Assembly: GCA_964036155.1 (NCBI GenBank)
Contig: OZ038423.1
Location: forward strand, 36,471,249 to 36,535,248
Direction of reading: 5' to 3'
DNA from: Diploscapter coronatus
Taxonomy: Eukaryota > Nematoda > Chromadorea > Rhabditida > Rhabditidae
DNA: 64,000 nucleotides
This document shows, piece by piece, positions 1 through 10,830 of this stretch. Within the stretch, counting starts at the first letter, position 1, and every line of letters starts with the position of its first letter. The notes beneath the pieces are model-generated. The model saw nothing but the letters and a program-made list of their open reading frames with translations. It made no database searches and had not been told where the DNA came from. The translations under genes were made by a program, and so were the position numbers.

Positions 1-702
1 AGGCGGTTGCCGCTGCAATCACAGCGATGTACGGCTATATGACGAATCTGTCGTCCGTGGATTCCGCCTACGAGATTTTCTTCGAGGCCAAAGGTCGCGA
101 CAAGGAGACACTGCTCTACGCGATGATGCACGAGGCCTTGGCCAATTTCCAGGCAGAACCATTCTTCATCGGAAATAAAGTCGAGGTTTCCCTCTTTTTT
201 CGAGTTTTTCGAGAAAAGTTGAGCATTCAGATGATTTCAATAGAGGAGGACGAGACAGACGGTTTCACAGCGACATTCAAAGCGTCCGGAGAGTCGTTCG
301 ATCTCGATAAACATCCACAGGTAAAAATACCAAGAAAAGTTATTATAATTCAGAAGTTGAATGTTGAAGCTAAAACGATGTTAAACAATGTCTGGATTCT
401 AACCTTGAAGATAAACATTGAAATAGAAATTGAAGAAGCGAAATAGTGAGTCGCGTCGAAGGGAAACGAGACAAATAGCGCAACTTTTGAATATCGACAC
501 GTTCTCTCAATCAATAATAATAGAAATAGCTTCAGAGTTGAGTTTAAAGTTAACTTAACCTAGAGGTTAAATTCTGAAGATGTAATGATTTGGAATCGAC
601 TTTCAGGAAGCAGACATCAAAGCGATCACGTACTCGAACATGCAGATCCTTGAAAAACCTGACGAGTCCAAGTGTGATATCTACGTCATTGTAGATATTT
701 AA
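1..702 (+). CDS. Archease (tRNA-ligase cofactor family), 5' end missing
   Basis: Archease activates the RtcB tRNA ligase used in tRNA splicing and, in worms, in xbp-1 mRNA ligation. The window opens inside the first visible exon (reading frame from base 3). Exons are 3-185, 231-320 and 607-702. The family signature is clear: an A-M-Y-G-Y-M-T block, then an A-F-F-I-like segment (here EPFFIG), then 'FDLDKHPQ', and the terminal 'KAITYSNMQI...VIVDI' that ends archeases. The 45-nt second intron is easily read through, giving a false extension. AATAAA lies about 12 nt after the stop (714-719). Only the N-terminal part is outside the window, so the protein otherwise looks intact. Assignment rests on family motifs and is strong. 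Confidence 0.9.
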
Positions 703-1293
703 TCTGACCGGATAATAAATTTACGGTTGTTTTTCTCGACTTTTCCCAGTGATCAAATCAAACCCCTCACTCAATCTCAACTTATTTCTTGGAAGGTTCC
801 GAAGTTTTGCAAATTTAACAACTGATCGAAATTGGAAATTAGTCTCAAATTCGGAATTTCGCCTACTTCTGAAGATGAAAAACGGAACTTTTCCAAGAAG
901 TATTTTCAGCTGCCTCCTTTTCTTTCCTTAAAATTCTTTATTTTCGAAACAAGTCGCTAGAAATCTATTTAATTAAATTTATTGATTTCTATTTGTTCAA
1001 AATTTTGTTGTTATGTGAAAAATAAATTTTATGATTATTCAGTCCAAAACCGGCTTCGCGTAATTTGACATTGGCCTTGTAAAGAAATTGGGGGAGATAT
1101 GAACAGCTAATAAATTGATAAAGAAAGGGAAAGGATGAGGAGATAAATGATGAGGGCAAAAACAGCCTGATCAAACCGGAATTGCGCAATCAATTCAGAT
1201 GATGGCGGTCAAGGGAAAAGACATAGAATTAATGAAATCTGGGCTAGCGACCTCTAGGTCTGAAAGCTGTAGACAGGGTCAGGAATTCCAAAT
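703..1293. other. Intergenic spacer with no gene seen
   Basis: AT-rich spacer between the archease poly(A) region and the ZP-protein start. It holds short ORFs on both strands without splice-supported extension or recognisable motifs. It presumably contains the ZP gene promoter. Confidence 0.5.
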
Positions 1294-3177
1294 ATGCCAG
1301 ATATGATGGTATATTATCGAGTAATCTGCCTACTCATATGTCTATTCGCAAACAGCCTCTCCATTCCAGTCCCCAACGGACAACTTGGTAAAGTTATCGA
1401 TCCATTCATTGACTAACTCCTAGAATTTTTAACGATATGGAATGAAAACACGTGAACGACACGCTATTGGGAAGAAAAAGAGATCTTCATGTTTTTCTTC
1501 TAATTTTTTCAAAGACCACACCTCGGAATGGTCAAATATTTAGGTTCTGCCGAAGTCGAATGCAGCGAGAACACGATCGAAATTGTCTTCATTACAGAAG
1601 ATGTATTCCAAGGTAAGAAAAACTACAGCAGTCTATGAAAACAAGACGATAACTGAAGCTGACCTTCAACCATGTGCAATGCAAAAATCTAAACCTAGCC
1701 TGATTTTCTAAATTCCCAACTCTAAATTCTAGGAAGAATCTACGCTATCGGCCACGCAAATGACAGTCGATGTGTGTCTCGAGACATTGGCAAGAGAACG
1801 ACCTCTATCATAATCAACAAGAGCGAATGCGGAGTGGAAATTCGGAGGACCGTAGGATAAACTAAAAGTTCTGACCTAAATCTAAATCCAGACAAATCCA
1901 TCGATGATTATTGCATCCGTCAAAATAATGCTGTCCTTCCATCGAGATTTCGTGACCAAAGTTGACAGGGTAGGACTCTTCAGCTCAAAAAATTACCAAG
2001 AAAATATCCAGGGCTATGAGATCAGTTGCATCTACACTCACGGAGGAGACACCGTTGAATATCCGATTCAAGTTGCTACTCCGGTAAGCCAATTTTCACG
2101 ACTTTTGTTGTGCATTTTTAGTTTTTAGAGTCTGGCAAGCTTCACGGCCATCGCCGATTTACCACACTGCATCTATGAAGTACTAGATCCTCAGACAGGG
2201 CTTCCTGCTGAATTAGTTTCGGTTGGAAGCCGACTTTTACACAGATGGAATTGCGAAACACCGACACCAGGCAAGTAAATTTAGAATTCTTGTAAAATTC
2301 ATAAATTTCCTTTCTGCATGATCTTCTCTACAAACTTTATGAACTTCACAAAAGTATAATAGTTGTTCAGACCTGTGCATTTTTAGAAATGTGGTGTATG
2401 CGAGTGCACACGTGCCGCGTGGATGATGGCTCAGGCACGGAATTTATCGTGCTCGATGAAAGAGGGTAAATCAATTTGTGAAAACTTTATTGATTGATTT
2501 ATTTCGAAAAATGATTCAACGTTTTTTTCAAAGTTTAGATGCTCCGTCGATCAGTTTCTACTGGACAACCTTGACTACGCCCCCAATGGCCTGTTCGCTC
2601 AAAAAGAGTCGCACGCTTTCAAGTTTTCTGACCGAGTAAAATTTCAACTCTCCTATTTTTGTAATGAAATTTGTAGCTGGTCGTGAATTTCGAATGCAGC
2701 ATTCGAATCGATTTGAAGGAAAATGGGCAATGCTCGGTATTTTTTTTTTTTCAATTTCACAAATTTTCAATGTTTAAAAGTTTTAGTCGAACGTTTGCGC
2801 GGGTCGTTCTGGACGAAGAGTTAGAAGCCGATTGCCTCGAGAGGTTAAAATTCTAATTTATTTTAAAATTTCATTCTAGAACAGTTTTGCCATTTTTCCT
2901 TCGAAATTTGAAGCGTCATTTCTATGGTTTTCAATCTTCAAAAATTCCAATGTTCCATTTTCAGACTGAAAGCCATGAAGTCAAAGTTCGATCTTCGTCA
3001 CTCAAAGTCCAAGACCCGCAAATCAAGCCATTCAACCTATCGGACCTCAAAACCCCCGCTCCGGAGTATTGTATTTCACGAACAGTAGCCATTTCTTCTA
3101 CAATTTGCCTCGCTCTCTTCAGCAGTTTGATCGGAGCCACCGCGGTGATTCTCGTGTTTTATTTGAGAGATCATTAA
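1294..3177 (+). CDS. ZP-domain (cuticlin-like) type I membrane protein
   Basis: Secreted cuticle-type ZP protein, likely a 359-residue product. My exons are 1294-1387, 1544-1612, 1733-1851, 1892-1969, 2012-2083, 2129-2270, 2387-2465, 2539-2635, 2677-2736, 2787-2843 and 2965-3177. They sum to a multiple of three. A signal peptide follows the start (ICLLICLFANSLS). The ZP core begins near 'AEVECSENTIEIVF'; the C-terminal half carries the diagnostic 'WCMRVHTCRVDDGSG' block and 'FECSIRIDL'. A basic RRVRSRLPR stretch resembles the furin-type site of cuticlins, followed by a short linker and a C-terminal transmembrane helix (IGATAVILVFYL). Intron 6 appears to use a GC donor (G|GCAAGT at 2271). I cannot assign a specific cut/cutl orthologue. 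Confidence 0.88.
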
Positions 3178-3405
3178 GATTTAAATTATACTTTTAACAT
3201 CAGATAAATTGAGTTTTTGATAAGTAAGTCATTATACAAGAATACCCATATACAATTTTGCCCGTTTTTTATGATTTTGTTTTTAAAAAACAAGAAAAAA
3301 TCGAAAAGAAACATGAAAGTTGGGGTTAATTCTAGATTCTCCATGCTATTTCAATTTCTTTTAAAAACCTCCTGATCTGACTCTTTTCCAAAATACTTAA
3401 CTTGG

Positions 3406-6400
3406 TCAGTCAGTTTCCCCATTATCTGAGCTCATTTTGTCTTCCTCCTCCTCAGCAATTTGCTCGACTTCTATGGTGATTGGCTCGGACACGCCACCAA
3501 CCTCACCATTCAAACCAACTGGCTGAAACTCGACTTTCAAAGCCCATTCGGATTTTTCTAGTTTTAAAGTAGTGAAGGAAAACTAGCCTGAATTTGAATG
3601 TTGTGAATGCCCGCGGTGAGGTCCTGAATGATAAAGGAATTGTCGAGAGCCTGCACGGGTCCGAGCATTCGTCCATCCACGATAGCGTTGTAACCTGGAA
3701 CAATATTCCCTTCAAGAAAATTGAAGTTTTCAATAGTTTTGAAATATCGTTTCTTCAGAAAGGCGAAACTTGCACTTTTCGAGAACCTCCTTTTTCTGTG
3801 AATAGAAAGAACTACAACCGTTATTTTGTAAATCTTACAAGAAACAACAGGCATGGTCCAGCTGATTTCGAATATTCCGGGGCTCGTTCCGGAAGGTTTT
3901 GCGCGGAGTTTGAGTGGAATCGGCATGACTGATCGGTTTATTTGCACTTCATTCTAAAATTGTGAGCATTTTTGAAGCTAAACTTCAAACTTAAATTCTC
4001 ACCCTCAATTCCTCCATAGACTTGACCAAATGGTCGATGATCATAGCGGTCGACTCATTGATTTCCACGTTCTTTTCGTGCTCAATTTTCAACGTCCTCA
4101 CCTCTTCTCGCAGCACGCGGATTTCCTCTCGAAGCTGATCCTGGAAAATCAAGCCTAGAATAGGAAATAAACACGAAACGTCATCATAATCAAAATAATC
4201 TCATGGTTTCCAAATAGGATATGAAATTCGATATTTTCTAGTGGCCTTTTTTCCGACTACCCACAGTCTACCCAGACCCACCTCTCTTGCCTATCCACTT
4301 TTAGAGGAGTAGGAGAAAAGAAGAAAGTGGCTATATGAGTAGGTCGAACAGGCCTTTTTAATAAAAAATCCAAAATCCGACCTCCACACCATGCGACTTT
4401 CCCCAAGTTTTGTCCCTGACCACGGGAATGACTCTCAGTGTTGTCTGCCTCTGGGCGTTATCAGGCTCTTCGAAATCTTCATCGAAGAGAACAGTTCCCG
4501 GCAACTGGGCAGAAGACATCGTCGGGATGGTTTCTTGAGACGGAGGTCGGCTGAAATATTTTATTTTTAATACAGAGTCTTGATTTTTAAAATTACATCG
4601 TATTTGTAGAGCTGATGATCACCGTTGACGTGGAGGCTTCTGAATTTTTAAATACAGCAATCCTTTCTTTTATCCTTCTTACATCATTTTTAATACTATT
4701 TTTAAATGAAATTGGTTTTACAGTAATCCTAATTTAAAATTACAGTATACCTGATTGGGTGGAGTCCATCGTGGATGTTCTTCTGAGATATCTCGAGTTT
4801 TGAGGTGAAGGTTTGAATGGTGATCGGGCAGAGAACTTTGCCGATTTTACGAGTGGGGAGCCGAGACTGCTGCTGCGCGAACGCGTCGCGGGAGTTTGAT
4901 TTTCCTTCTCGGCGATCAAACGATGAGTGGGATTGAGCTGAGCACGCCAATTCGAGTAGGGCGAATAAAGGGAGACCTGAAACTGCATTATTTTCAAACT
5001 CAGCATTTCATTAGTTCTTCTAGTTTCTTTGGTTAATTCTTGTGATCTTTCAATGTTTTTCTCGTCTTCAACAATCTTCCAGATTGTTTACAACTCCAGT
5101 ATATTTTTTCACAATTTACTAATTAATGGTTATTCAAGAGAAGTTCAAGCTCACGTTTTCACTAGCTTTGCTCGCATTCTCATCCATATCCAGATCGCTG
5201 ACAGACATGCTCGAATTGTGTCCTCGGAAGACGTCCGTGCGAGCTTGAAGGGCCTGAAAAATCTATTTTCTTTAAAAAAAAAGATCATTTTCAAACCTTC
5301 TGAACCGATTCGTTCAGAACATCGGAAAGACGAGTGGACGTGCTCAGGGGGCAAACACTCAAAATTCATTTTCTCAAAAAATAAATTTTTCTAAAAAAAA
5401 GATACCTAGTCAGATAGTCGTGTAGTTCCTTGTGCTGACCGATTTTTAATTTTCTGATTTTCCCCTGAAACGTTTAAGTTTCCACTTTCAAAAGATAAAC
5501 AAAAAATACCTGAATAAGTAGAAATTCTCCCTTCAACTGTTCCTCTTCGCTGAGCACCGTTTTATCGAGAACTTCTAGACTTTCTGTCAGAAGACAGGCG
5601 AAGAAGGGACGGTAGTTGAAGGAGGCGTCGATAGAGAAGCAAGGGTTGGTTTCTGAATTTTTAACCTTCAGAATTTTTCCTCCAAAATATTTCCATATAA
5701 TTCAACGAATTTTCTTCACAACATTTTTTTTTTCTAAAGATTAACTTATTTTTAGATTTTTCTGATTTGTTAGAAATTCTAAATCTCACCAACAGAAAGT
5801 TCGACCAGCTTGATTCCCTCCAAACAAACGAACTGCGTCAAATCGGCTACTTGATTAACGTCCAGCGCCAATGACTTTAAATCCCGAGGCAGACTGGTTT
5901 TGGCATTCTGAAAATCCTTCGATTCTCTATTAAGGAAATATTTTCACCTCCAAAGAAGCGATTTGGTTTCTGGAGAGCCCGAGATACTGTAGATTTGTGC
6001 AGTTGAACACATTTGGGGGAACTTCAATCAAATTGTCCGCCAATTCCAGGTACTGTAGTTGTTTGGAGGAGAGGCTTGGTAAAGACTGAAAAGTTACAAT
6101 TTTCAAAAATGTTAAAAAAAAACTAAAATAATTTTAAAAATTGGAAAGGAAAGAAAGAACATAAAAGAATGCCTCAATTTGATTGTTCCTTAAAGAGACG
6201 TGCTGCAGAGCGGGAAAATGGCCCAAATCTTTGACATCGGCGATCTTGTTGTTGTTCAGAGTGAGTCGAGTCAGGCGGCCGGACAGAGGCAAAAGGGAAG
6301 TCAGTTTGACAAGCTCATTTTGGGAGGCGTCCAACTAAAAAGAAAACAAAAATTACTTTTCATAAACTTTTACCATCTTTTAGATTTTTTAAACACATTT

Positions 6401-7110
6401 TCTTGCAGATCATCTTTCCAAATTTTTGTACATACCTCCGTAAGATGTCTGAACATGTCCATACCCGACAGCATTTTGAATCTGTTGCTTCTCAAATCCA
6501 GCTTCTTCGCCTGAAAATCTTCCTTTTCATTTTTAGATCTTATTTTTTCATTTCATATTGAAAGATAGCGGTTAGAAAATAGGCTGGAGAAGTCTCAAAC
6601 CAAATTTAATATTCGAGTTGTTTTCTTCATTTTCTATATCGAAAATCCTACACTGCGGTACTCCTCCTTGAATTGCTTGTTGAGTCGGGCCAAGTCCTGT
6701 TCGCTCAAATCGAGGCATCCGTCATCGGAAATAATCGCAGTGGAATTCATGCCTTCTCTCAACATAGAAAGATTTTCCTTTAACAAATAAAAAATCAAAC
6801 CTGGCAGACGATCTGCTGGAATTGACTTCTTGGAAAGCGGGACTGCTCATTTCTGTTCCGAGTTGAGAGGAATCCTGAAAACAAAATTTTCAAGCTTCAT
6901 TGAAACAAGTTTTCTTTAAATTATTTTTCCTTTTCAAAAATTTTGATTTCTATTTTTTGTAATTCTTGCGTGATCTGGTCGCTCCTGTTCCGGAGAAGTG
7001 GGTGGCTCGCTGCCTTGCAAAATCTCCGTGTCGACTTCGACTTCAACCACTTGCTGCTCAGCTTGTTCACGTGGCTCAGACTGCTCGTCTTCAGACTCCT
7101 TTCCATCCAT
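3406..7110 (-). CDS. cep97: Cep97-like centriolar leucine-rich-repeat protein with C-terminal FN3-like segment
   Basis: Cep97 partners CP110 at the distal centriole and restrains ciliogenesis in animals. The start at 7110 gives an acidic N-terminus (MDGKESEDEQ). At least five LRRs follow (e.g. LDLRSNRFKML, LTLNNNKIADV, HVSLRNNQIEAF, LELADNLIEV, LGLSRNQIASL). The LRR cap and following region read 'FNYRPFFACLLTESLEVLD', 'LKGEFLLIQGKIRK' and 'GQHKELHDYLTSVCPLS'. From memory these match Cep97's FDYRP...LRVLD, LKAEWLYSQGKGR and VCPL blocks in the same order. Downstream are a low-complexity Ser/Arg/Pro region, a heptad stretch near 4.05-4.14 kb (EEIRVLREEVRTLK), and an FN3-like segment (PSGTSPGIFEISW...). 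The tail is acidic (EEEED). Exon joins near 3.55-3.85 kb are uncertain; one may need a GC donor. In-frame upstream Met codons exist but lack support. Confidence 0.75.
4243..4356. repeat. Weak inverted repeat in a Cep97-like gene intron
   Basis: The left end (ggccttttttccgactac) and the right end (gtaggtcgaacaggcc) are imperfect inverted copies of about 18 nt, about 110 bp apart. This may be a decayed foldback element, but chance is not excluded. Confidence 0.3.
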
Positions 7111-7363
7111 TTTCGACCAATTCCTGAAGTGTTTCATTAGAGTTTTCAAAATCGAGAAGAACGCGAATGTTTCGTACGTTGCCAAGGAGAGAAAAGGGAT
7201 TTTGAACGAGGCTAAATTCGCGGTGCTCAATTTTGACCTTCCTTTAAACGAGTTCCCTGCATCAAGAGAGTCATTAGAAATTCAAGAAAACACTTTGAGC
7301 CGCTTTTCTGACTTTTGATGATTTTCTAGAAGATCATATTCCCAAAAAGGCTTCGAAGCCGAG
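7111..7363. promoter_or_regulatory. Short divergent spacer (shared promoter region) between Cep97-like gene and mom-4
   Basis: Only 253 bp separate the two start codons, which point away from each other. Unless one gene is trans-spliced from further away, both must be transcribed from this interval. No TATA-like or initiator motif could be assigned by eye. Confidence 0.5.
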
Positions 7364-10300
7364 ATGAACGACTCCACGAGGAATACCGATTCGGGACTTG
7401 AGGTCTCGAATAACGCCACGAACAGCAGAAGCAGTGCATCGCCCACCCCTTCACCTAGGCGGGTTAGATCTCCTAGGTAATTTTTTAAAATATACTTTCC
7501 TATTTTCACTGCAAATCTATGGGTGCGTTCAGACTTAGTTGGAAATTGCATTGCAACTAAGTCGGAATGTGGACTCGATGAGAAACCACGAATTCGACGA
7601 CAAAAAACAAGATAGAAAATCCCTTGTCCAAAATTACTCATGTTTCCCAATATTTGGATTTCATTTATTCTTTTCATGTATCGAAAAAGCCGACTTCTCA
7701 AAACTCGACCCACAAAAACCCGCGGAAATAATAGTGTCATGTTGAGAGAATAAAAGAACATGTCATTTTTTCCCTCGAAAAGATGCACTATTTTTTCCGC
7801 GGGTCGAGTTTTGACGAGTGTTTGTTCCAGAGATTCCGAGCTCTGTGCGACTGCCGATATCCCCGTAATTTCTCCAGAGCAAATTGATGTTCTGAGCAGT
7901 CACAGATTGGGAAAAGGCACTTACGGACATGTCGTACGAGCCAGGTACCGACCCAATACGCAAGCAGAGTGGAGGTAGGAGTTTATTCGAAAGACAAACA
8001 GGAAGGCTTCTTGTAAAAGTCGTTCACTAGCAAAATAGGAATAAGGGTAGGGATTCAGTAGATTAGGCTGTTTCTTCTAGAAATACTCTGCACATGTTGC
8101 TTATCATGTTGAGACCAATACATATAGTCTACCTTTCCCTACCCCTGTCCCTTGTATACAGTCATATAGATTTGACAAGTGTACGGCTGTACAATTATGC
8201 GGCTTCTATAAGAAGCCAAACAGGAAAACGAGACTTTAGAACGGTCGCGATAAAATACGCGAACGAAGCGATAATGAGGAATACCCTAAAAAGGGAGGCC
8301 AAAATCATGCACCAACTGCAGTACAACAAACACTGTATCAAGTAAGAAAGAAGATAATACAGTTAGAAAAACGATAAAATTCAGGATTTACGGAATTTAC
8401 AATTGTCTGCGGAATGGAGTGGGAGTCGTGATGGAATACATGGACTGTAAGAGCTTGGCGGAATGTGAGGATTTATTTTTTTGAAAAAATTAATGTGAAA
8501 ATATTAGTGCTGGTGAACAAAAACATCGACTACAAAATCGACAACGCGATTTCGTGGCTGTGTCAGCTGTCAGATGCGGTCGATTATTTCCATTCCAAGG
8601 AACAGGTTCACCGAGATTTGAAATGCCAAAAGTAAGCATTTTGGTGATTTTTTTCGGGAAGAAAGAACAAACATATGACAATACCGTGAGAAAAACGAGA
8701 TGAAAAGAGATAATGAATAAATTGTGCTTGCGCAGTGTTTCATAAATGTAATATCCGGGATCCACGAAATCTTCCTATAGGAAGCAATTCGGAACCTCCC
8801 AGCGGGAAGTAGGTGCCCACAGGAAGGGATTCGAACACGGCATTTTTCATTTTTTATTTTGTTTTGTTCGTTTGAAAACAAGAAAAAAGCGCGATTTTTA
8901 GCCTTCTGCTCTCGGACCGTTACCGCTGTTTGAAGCTGTGCGATTTCGGGACGTTCACGACTCTGCACAACTCGATGACCTCGAATCGGGGCACCCCGAT
9001 CACGATGGCCCCCGAGATATTCCGCGGCGAGCAGTACAACACCAAGTGCGACATATACAGCTTCGGAATCATCATGTGGCAGGTTATCGCGAGGAGGTAG
9101 GTTTTTCTTTTATTTTTGAAAAAGAAAAGTTCTTATAATATCCCAGTTAAAAGTTTTGAACAACCCTTCAAAGTCGTATTTTTGGGAGAAAAAATACTCT
9201 TAGAAACCCCTACTCAAAAGTGGACGCGAACGTCCTTCTTTGGAATGTAGCTTCGACAAATCGAAGGCCCCCAGAATTGACTTGTCACCCGATTTTGTTG
9301 CAATTCTACAAACGGTGCTGGCATCACGATCAAAATGTAAGTCATTTTGGCTTTAAATCAGAAGAAAATGAAAGAAAACTAGATGCGTCCATCTAGCTCC
9401 GAAGTGAAAGAGTATTTCGCAATTCTGCGAGAATATTACCCCAATGGGAATGAACCTCTAATCGATACTAGCACTAATGAACCCGCAAGGACTCCTCAGC
9501 CTTCTCAAGTCAGATTTTTCAGAAATTTTGGGAAATTCGAAAAAAAAACAAACATTCTAGATAACAAACGGACATGCTCTTTTGTCTTACGGTCAAGGAG
9601 GCTCAGCTCGCTTGCATCCGTACGGGCATAGAAGAGCCGGCTCGGATGGCTCGACTTTGATCGTCAAGGAAAGGGTAGAGGATTTTAGAGTTATTGCAAA
9701 TTTGACTTAATTTTTAAATTTCAATTTCATTTTTTCTTAAAATGTTTGTCTTCTGCTGCTACAGCAAGTCATTTGGCATTTTAGTTACCCACCGACCCAC
9801 CAGTTCAACATTTGGGAGATGGTGGGATCGGTCCGGTCGCAGGTCCGCCCGACATGCGGACCACTCGATCCCAGTCAGTTGCTGATGGACTCGGCCATAT
9901 TCGAGGATCTGCAACTCCTACTGCTCCCAGAGCGAGGCTGAGCAGTGAAACTGACGACACCGAGGATATTCTCGAATTTTTCGACTCCAATTTTCATGTG
10001 AGTTGAACATTTGAAAATTATTCCTTTAGAAAGTTCGTAGTTTTTGAAAAAAAAAAACATTTATTTTCCAATTTTTTGTTTAACTTGTAGCCCGCTCCCC
10101 CAGACCCTCGGGATCCCGCCTCTTTGCAGTTGAGAGATGAACACATCGCCCTTCTACACGTTCTCCATGATCACATCATGAAAAGAGACGCCAAGTTTAG
10201 AGAAAAGTTGGTGAATTTTCGCATTTTTTCAAAAATGATCTTTTCCAGACACAGTATGATTCGTACCCTTGATCAGTTGGAAGAGTGCAAGAAACGGAGG

Positions 10301-10412
10301 GATTTGAGAGTAAGTTAGAAATTTGTTTAACTCTTTAAAAAAGCAACAAATTCAGGATCGCTTAAAGACCGAATTGGGTGAATCTATAAAGCGAATACAA
10401 GGGCATAAATGA
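7364..10412 (+). CDS. mom-4: MAP3K7/TAK1 kinase, MOM-4 orthologue
   Basis: TAK1-type MAP3K; in C. elegans MOM-4 acts in Wnt/MAPK polarity signalling upstream of LIT-1. Exons 7364-7476, 7831-7974, 8213-8341, 8385-8464, 8508-8631, 8902-9096, 9204-9336, 9383-9508, 9561-9674, 9785-9997, 10091-10206, 10249-10309 and 10356-10412 sum to 1605 nt (534 residues), close to TAK1 size. The kinase domain is complete: glycine loop GKGTYGHVV, VAIK lysine, hinge VVMEYMD, catalytic HRDLKCQN, DFG (LCDFGTF), activation-loop end MAPEIF and DIYSFGIIMW. A low-complexity linker leads to a C-terminal helical segment (LHVLHDHIMK...IRTLDQLEECKKR), where TAK1 binds TAB2/3. The exon 2/3 acceptor is non-consensus (ATAAG or AGAAG). 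An inverted-repeat element fills intron 1. Confidence 0.93.
7692..7820. mobile_element. Foldback (MITE-like) element, family A copy 1
   Basis: The left end reads gacttctcaaaactcgaccc and the right end is its inverted copy, closing on ccgcgggtcgagttttga. The core (GAAATAATxGTGTCATxTTGAGAG, partly degenerate) is shared with the copy at 56990-57100. It fills intron 1 of mom-4 and ends about 10 nt before the exon 2 acceptor. Confidence 0.75.
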
Positions 10413-10830
10413 ATTGAAAATTCGTTTTTTTGTGTGTAAATTTCCGAATTTCTAAGTCTCTAGAATCTCCACTTTTGTTGAAAACTTACCAAATTTCTGT
10501 CAACTGTCTCTTTGGGTGACTTTATTCGAGTGTGATTCTGCAATGCAATGGTTCGCTTTTCTTCCTACAAAAATACTGATTTTCGCAGTGTTGCAAAAAA
10601 ATTGTCAATTTCTACTTTTTTACTTGGTTCGATTGCCGAATCTCGGGTCTCCACGATTCATTTTTCTCGTCTGAACACTTTGTAAAATTCATTCAATTTT
10701 AGACTCACAGTATTCTATAATAAAAATAGATTATTTTCGCATTTTTTTTTAAATCGGGTTTTTATTAGCCCTTTAAAATATTTTTTTGCTTTTTTTTGAA
10801 AATTAGAACAATTTTGATCTTACAGAAAAA

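Noticed and set aside
7282..7788. 168-codon minus-strand ORF overlapping mom-4 exon 1 and intron 1
   Set aside because: It runs antisense through mom-4 exon 1 and the family-A element. Composition is unremarkable and there are no motifs.
8810..8850. B-box-like GTTCGAATCCC on the minus strand in a mom-4 intron
   Set aside because: The expected A box and anticodon arm are absent on the correct side, so it is not a tRNA.
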